From the NCBI GenBank assembly GCA_029261195.1, contig JAJDBU010000065.1, positions 1 through 64,000 of the forward strand: DNA of 64,000 nucleotides, given 5' to 3'. A program made the translations under genes and the position numbers. A model generated the notes under the pieces. That model made no database searches, had not been told where the DNA came from, and saw nothing but the letters and a program-made list of their open reading frames with translations. The DNA is from Nitrospirota bacterium (lineage in GTDB: Bacteria; Nitrospirota; Nitrospiria; SBBL01; JAADHI01). This document shows positions 59,880-64,000 of the stretch, in pieces. Positions within the stretch are counted from its first letter, which is position 1; each line of letters opens with the position of its first letter.

Positions 59880-60920
59880 ATGTCTTGGGAACCGCGCGGC
59901 CCCGGTGGAAATATGGAGGACCCTTTTCTAAAACTCCTCCGCGAACTTCAAAAATTCTTGAAAAGGCCCCCTGGAGAAGGCCCCTCCTTTAAAGGAGGCA
60001 AGCTGATCATTGGCGTCATTATTATTGGTTTTGTGCTCTGGAAAGGGTTTTACATCGTCGCCCCCGATGAGCAGGGTATTGTCCTGCGCTTTGGCGAGAT
60101 GGTTCGGACGGCGGCCCCCGGCCCCCACCTTAAAATCCCGATGGTCGAAGAGGTGCTCTTGCCGAAAATCACCAAACTCCACCGGATCGAAATCGGATTC
60201 CTCAGTACCCGTGGCGGCGGTTCACAGAGGGTGCCTCAAGAGGCCCTCATGGTCACCGGAGACGAAAATATCGTCGCGGTCGAAATGATTGTTCAGTTCA
60301 GAATTAAGGATGCCGAGCAATTCCTTTTTAAAGTCGCGGACATTGGCGAAACGATTAAAAAGAGTGCCGAAGCCTCGATTCGTCAGGTGATCGGTGAAAC
60401 CCAGATTGATGATGCCCTCACCATTGGAAAGGCGAGAATCCAGATTGACGCGCAGATCCTGCTTCAATCGATTCTGAATGGCTATGAAGCAGGTGTTCAG
60501 ATTACGGCGGTGCAGCTCCAGGATGTGAATCCGCCCGATGCGGTTGCCGCCGCTTTTAAAGATGTCGCCAGCGCTAAAGAAGACAAAGAAAAGTTAATCA
60601 ACGAATCCCACGGTTATCGAAACGATATCATCCCGAAGGCAAAGGGTGAAGCGGCCCAGATGGTCAACGAAGCACAGGGCTACGCCGAAGCGAGGGTGAG
60701 CCGGGCCGAAGGGGAGGCCGACCGTTTTTTAAAGACCCTGAAAGAATATAAAAATTCAAAGGATATTATCCGGAAACGCATCTACATTGAGACGATGGAA
60801 GAAGTCATGGGCGAGGTGGAAAAGGTGATTATTGATCAAGGGGTCGGAGGCAAGATGCTGCCGCACCTCCCGCTGGGTCGCGGCGGACTGGCTGACACTT
60901 TGAAGCGGGGGACAAGATGA
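59880..60920 (+). CDS. hflK: membrane protease regulator HflK
   Basis: A 346-residue SPFH/prohibitin-family protein that assembles with HflC around FtsH and modulates its proteolysis. A Gly/Pro-rich cytoplasmic N-terminus, one transmembrane helix (about residues 42-60), the SPFH domain (IVAPDEQGIVLRFGEMVRTAAPGPHLKIP) and a coiled coil with NEAQGYAEARVSRAEGEADRF are all present. The start is ATG after GAGGTGG. hflC overlaps its end by 4 bases (ATGA). Confidence 0.95.
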   Translation: MSWEPRGPGGNMEDPFLKLLRELQKFLKRPPGEGPSFKGGKLIIGVIIIGFVLWKGFYIVAPDEQGIVLRFGEMVRTAAPGPHLKIPMVEEVLLPKITKLHRIEIGFLSTRGGGSQRVPQEALMVTGDENIVAVEMIVQFRIKDAEQFLFKVADIGETIKKSAEASIRQVIGETQIDDALTIGKARIQIDAQILLQSILNGYEAGVQITAVQLQDVNPPDAVAAAFKDVASAKEDKEKLINESHGYRNDIIPKAKGEAAQMVNEAQGYAEARVSRAEGEADRFLKTLKEYKNSKDIIRKRIYIETMEEVMGEVEKVIIDQGVGGKMLPHLPLGRGGLADTLKRGTR

Positions 60921-61777
60921 GCAAACAAGGTTTCGCAGGCATCATCGTCGTTGTCCTGATTATCCTCGTGATGGTCGGGGCCTCTCCTTTTTATATCGTC
61001 GATGTTATACAGACGGCGATTGTTGTGCAGTTGGGAAAACCGGTCCGAACGGTCACTGAGCCGGGTCTGAAGTTCAAAATCCCTTTTATCCAGGATGTCA
61101 TTAAATTCGATAAACGTCTGCTCGATTATGACTCCGACCCGCAGCCTGTGGTGACCCGGGATAAAAAGACCCTCGTCATCGATAACTTCGCAAAATGGCG
61201 GATTGTTGAGCCACTCACATTCTACGAGGCCTTCCGGACGGAACAGGCGGCGCGGCCCCGCTTGGACGACATCATCTATTCAGAGCTGCGTGTCGATCTC
61301 GGACAGCATGACCTTTCCGAAATTATCTCCAAGACCCGAATGGAGATCATGGCGACGGTCACAAAAGCATCGAATGAAAAAGCCCTTGAATATGGCATCG
61401 AAATCGTCGATGTCCGCATCAAGCGGGCCGATCTCCCGGAGCAAAATGAAAAAGCCGTCTTTGCACGAATGCAGGCGGAGCGGGGAAGAGAGGCCAAACG
61501 CTATCGATCCGAAGGGGCCGAAGCGGCTCAAAAGGTGAGATCTCTCGCGGAGAAAGAGAAAGAGATTCTGCTCGCCCAGGCTTATAAGACACAACAGCAA
61601 TTGATGGGTGAGGGAGATGCAACTGCCTTTCGCATCTATGGCGAGGCCTATGGGCAGGATGCCGATTTTTTTGAATTTGTCCGTTCGATGGAAGCCTACA
61701 AAAAGGTGCTGAATAAAGACACATTGTTAGTGCTGACTCCCGAGTCGGAATTCTTCAAATACATCCAGAAAAAGTAG
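60917..61777 (+). CDS. hflC: membrane protease regulator HflC
   Basis: Partner of HflK. The 286-residue protein has an N-terminal transmembrane helix (IIVVVLIILVMVGASPFYIV), the SPFH domain (IVVQLGKPVRTVTEPGLKFKIPFIQDV) and a coiled coil (ARMQAERGREAKRYRSEGAE). It shares an ATGA overlap with hflK, so both are made in step. No ftsH is in the window. The next gene begins 8 bases downstream. Confidence 0.95.
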   Translation: MSKQGFAGIIVVVLIILVMVGASPFYIVDVIQTAIVVQLGKPVRTVTEPGLKFKIPFIQDVIKFDKRLLDYDSDPQPVVTRDKKTLVIDNFAKWRIVEPLTFYEAFRTEQAARPRLDDIIYSELRVDLGQHDLSEIISKTRMEIMATVTKASNEKALEYGIEIVDVRIKRADLPEQNEKAVFARMQAERGREAKRYRSEGAEAAQKVRSLAEKEKEILLAQAYKTQQQLMGEGDATAFRIYGEAYGQDADFFEFVRSMEAYKKVLNKDTLLVLTPESEFFKYIQKK

Positions 61778-61785
61778 TTCCTTAA

Positions 61786-64000
61786 GTGAGTAAAGACATT
61801 GGCGCTTTGGTCGAGCAGGAAATCCTGTCTCGACTGGAGGCCCTCCAGGCCAACACCCTCTATTTCATCACCACGAAGTCTGTTTTACTTCAGGGCTTCA
61901 AAACCTACGAGATGCAACGCCTTGAGTCCTTTTCCTGGCAGAAGGGGAGAGCGGTGCTTGAGGCGACGGTTCTGGAAGAGGCCTTCGATGACCGGCGCTC
62001 AAAAGTGTCGATCTCCATACAGGATCAGGGCCTCCGCTACCGTTGTAGCTGCCGCGACTGGAATGCCGGCAATCAGTGTAAACACCTGATCTGTACCCTC
62101 CTGTCTGTCATCAATATCTTCTCGCCGAAATTGTACTACCAGGCCCGACACGATAAATCCAGAATTCAAAACTTAAAATCGGAACTCTTGCAGGTCCGAC
62201 CGGGCGCTGATCAAGACGCTAAGCACAGCACGCAAAAAGGGCTGACGCTCACCTCAGTGCCGCGACCCCGACAAGCAGCCAAATCGCTCTATCAGCTTGT
62301 GATTCAAACCACAGAGACCTACCCTTCGATTTATGTGAGAAAGGGCGGAAAAATCATCGACTCCACCCTCCATCTTCCACAAGCCCTCGCAGTCTTTATC
62401 TTTTCTTATTATTCGATCAGCGCCCTGCAAGAGCGGTTTAAGCACTATCTGAAGATCCAAGGGAATCACTTCCCCTTGATTCTGGTCAGCGACTACGGAG
62501 AAATGCCGATTGAGTGGGATGCGAAGCTCCACTTTCAAAGCAAGACGGAACTGAATATTTGCGATGATCAAATCGCTGTACGCAGCCTCTGCCTCTTAAA
62601 GGGCGTGGTCTCTGAAAAGGTGCTGCGCTTCTGGAATTTTATTGTTGACCTTGAAACGGGGAAGCTGGGTTCTGTCCAAAACACAGACGGCTGGCGGCTC
62701 TTCACGGAAATTGATCGCCTTTTTGATCGACCCGCCTATTTTGATGATGATGATCTTCGTGGCGACAGATTTAAAGAAAAAGGGCATCCGGATCAACGGT
62801 GGATTGTCCGAAACAGCCACTTTCAAATCCCTCTAAAGGTCTTCCAGAGTTTTCAACTCAACTTCACCAAGGAGGCAGAACGCGGGGTCTTAAACGACCT
62901 CGTGTTAAAGGTCAAGGGCCAGACCACGCCGCCACGGCAATTAAAACACCGGCATCGCCTTCATATCGAGTCGGGTCATTTTGATTCCTCAAGCCTGCGA
63001 GCCCAGTGTCTGCTGGGTGAATCGCCCGATGAATTACCTGTTCCATCCTTAGGCGCGACAACGGCCTCAACCTTCACCTTCTTCCTTGAAATCAACAAGC
63101 GCAACCTGCCTTCGCCCCTCAAGGCCTTAAAACGTCAAGTGGTACTCTGTGAAACCTTCCTGAAACTACTGACCCTGACGAAAAAGGAAAGTGGCGCCAG
63201 GGTGATTCGTAAGGCCCTCTCCAATGGCGATTTTGTGCAATACAGCATCAAGCGCCCTGCAAGGGAACTGCTCAAGCGATATTTTGAGGCCTTCCTCAAA
63301 CAGGATCTCAGGATTTGGGCAAGCCCTGCTGGATGGGCCATTGCTCCGAACGACAAGCGGATGGAAGCACAGCTCTACCGGATTCCTTTTGAACTCTTCG
63401 GAGTAAAGATCTTTAATGACATCAGCAGCTATCATGAAATGCGGGTCCCGACAAAAGCGCTGCATGATCAGCTTCCACTTTTGCATCTGCAATGTAAATT
63501 GGCAGGGATCGACCTCCACTATCAAGGCAAGCCCATTTCAAGCACGTCCTGGGATTTTTCATTTGATGCAAAGCGAGAAGCAGGCATTGACTGGTTTGAG
63601 ATCAAACCGGAGATTAGTTGCAATGGAAAGATGATGAAAGAGGAGGAATGGCAGCGCCTTCTTGAGCAAAACGGGGTGATCGAAAAGGATGGGGAAATCC
63701 ACATTGCCGATGCCGCCACACAAAAGATATTAAAGTCTCTCTCTCTGATCTACAAAAAAGAAAAGCCGGACGAGCGCACAAAACGAACATTGGTTCAGGT
63801 GCCGAGTCTCCAGATCCTCGACTGGATTGCCCTTAGAAAAGAGGGCGTTCGCATCACGCTTTCCGACGAAGATGAAGCCCTCATCAAGAGCCTGGTTGAA
63901 TTTAAAACGATAGAAAAGATCCGTACGCCCAGGCGTCTGCAAGCGACCTTGCGCCCCTATCAAAAAGAAGGGCTCGACTGGCTCGCTTTCCTCTATCAAC
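61786..64000 (+). CDS. SWIM-type SNF2/DEAD helicase, truncated by the window end
   Basis: An open frame of about 738 codons that runs off the window. It starts at GTG 61786, 8 bases after hflC. Residues about 70-110 contain a SWIM zinc finger (CSC-x8-CKHLICTLL). A long middle region (110-690) is of the bacterial SNF2-associated type without a clear domain name. The last residues read ATLRPYQKEGLDWLAFLYQ, the Q-motif/start of the SNF2 helicase core, so the ATPase itself lies beyond the window. Such SWIM-SNF2 proteins remodel DNA-protein complexes. A second SWIM protein is encoded at 16.5 kb. Confidence 0.8.
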   Translation, partial: MSKDIGALVEQEILSRLEALQANTLYFITTKSVLLQGFKTYEMQRLESFSWQKGRAVLEATVLEEAFDDRRSKVSISIQDQGLRYRCSCRDWNAGNQCKHLICTLLSVINIFSPKLYYQARHDKSRIQNLKSELLQVRPGADQDAKHSTQKGLTLTSVPRPRQAAKSLYQLVIQTTETYPSIYVRKGGKIIDSTLHLPQALAVFIFSYYSISALQERFKHYLKIQGNHFPLILVSDYGEMPIEWDAKLHFQSKTELNICDDQIAVRSLCLLKGVVSEKVLRFWNFIVDLETGKLGSVQNTDGWRLFTEIDRLFDRPAYFDDDDLRGDRFKEKGHPDQRWIVRNSHFQIPLKVFQSFQLNFTKEAERGVLNDLVLKVKGQTTPPRQLKHRHRLHIESGHFDSSSLRAQCLLGESPDELPVPSLGATTASTFTFFLEINKRNLPSPLKALKRQVVLCETFLKLLTLTKKESGARVIRKALSNGDFVQYSIKRPARELLKRYFEAFLKQDLRIWASPAGWAIAPNDKRMEAQLYRIPFELFGVKIFNDISSYHEMRVPTKALHDQLPLLHLQCKLAGIDLHYQGKPISSTSWDFSFDAKREAGIDWFEIKPEISCNGKMMKEEEWQRLLEQNGVIEKDGEIHIADAATQKILKSLSLIYKKEKPDERTKRTLVQVPSLQILDWIALRKEGVRITLSDEDEALIKSLVEFKTIEKIRTPRRLQATLRPYQKEGLDWLAFLYQ

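Overview
The window reads as a chromosomal segment of a Gram-negative, didermic, metabolically versatile bacterium with moderate GC content (close to half by eye). Support comes from a PEP-CTERM protein, lipoproteins with lipoboxes, a Wza/Wzz-like exopolysaccharide export pair, a LolA-like periplasmic protein, HflK/HflC, a Tat-exported molybdoenzyme and a tetraheme cytochrome. The mix fits Nitrospirota or a deltaproteobacteria-like lineage, but no marker in the window settles this. Genes are dense and mostly housekeeping. No phage, integrase, intact insertion sequence or CRISPR array is visible.

Layout. 1-5.3 kb: a decayed alpha/beta-hydrolase fragment, L-lactate dehydrogenase, a broken sensor-EAL protein, and a 128-aa unknown coupled to an aldolase/short-chain dehydrogenase fusion. 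5.5-11.8 kb: a PEP-CTERM protein, then a respiratory cluster (NapA-type nitrate reductase, tetraheme cytochrome, small membrane protein, MobA), an FNR-type box, a sigma54 activator and an Smr protein. 11.9-16.4 kb (minus strand): an rtcB remnant, a fluoride channel, a methyltransferase, a ChaN-PDZ lipoprotein, RNase D with an apparent ATT start, and a TlpA-like thioredoxin. 16.5-27.3 kb: a SWIM protein, then on the minus strand pgi, tal and tkt, a cyclase-family hydrolase, a zeta-like toxin, a MITE, a 51-aa candidate antitoxin, a flavin disulfide oxidoreductase and a VTT membrane protein.

27.7-40 kb: engB, an RqcH-like protein, glutamate dehydrogenase, a four-CBS protein, a small zinc ribbon, a lysozyme-like lipoprotein, nth, moaC, an ABC exporter whose ATPase has a tryptophan-rich tail, a phosphatase, an O-methyltransferase-like protein, a LolA-like protein and an M23 peptidase. 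40-46 kb: a structured leader or sRNA with competing hairpins, secA, a GAF-GGDEF diguanylate cyclase, and a coiled-coil membrane protein overlapping a pilin. 46-50 kb (minus strand): the conserved recR-ybaB-dnaX-ffs-tRNA-Ser-tRNA-Ser-tadA block. 50-64 kb: FmdE-like protein, thioredoxin-fold protein, aroC, an exopolysaccharide export pair, cysQ with two DsrE-like proteins, a cation/calcium antiporter, a DUF3047 protein, hflKC, and a SNF2 helicase cut by the window end.

How it fits together. NapA needs the bis-MGD cofactor; mobA lies in its cluster and moaC lies elsewhere, so cofactor supply is partly co-localised. The FNR box and sigma54/PAS regulator suggest redox or oxygen control. tkt-tal-pgi form one sugar-phosphate operon. 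Two recurrent non-genic patterns stand out: short perfect tandem duplications (10-19 bp) just upstream of start codons, and a dispersed palindromic repeat. The most unusual items are the RNase D gene whose only well-placed start is ATT, the antiterminator/terminator-like leader before secA, the MITE inserted exactly at a toxin start codon, the tryptophan-rich ABC ATPase tail, and an A8 slippery run in dnaX. All functions are inferred from sequence recognition by eye.
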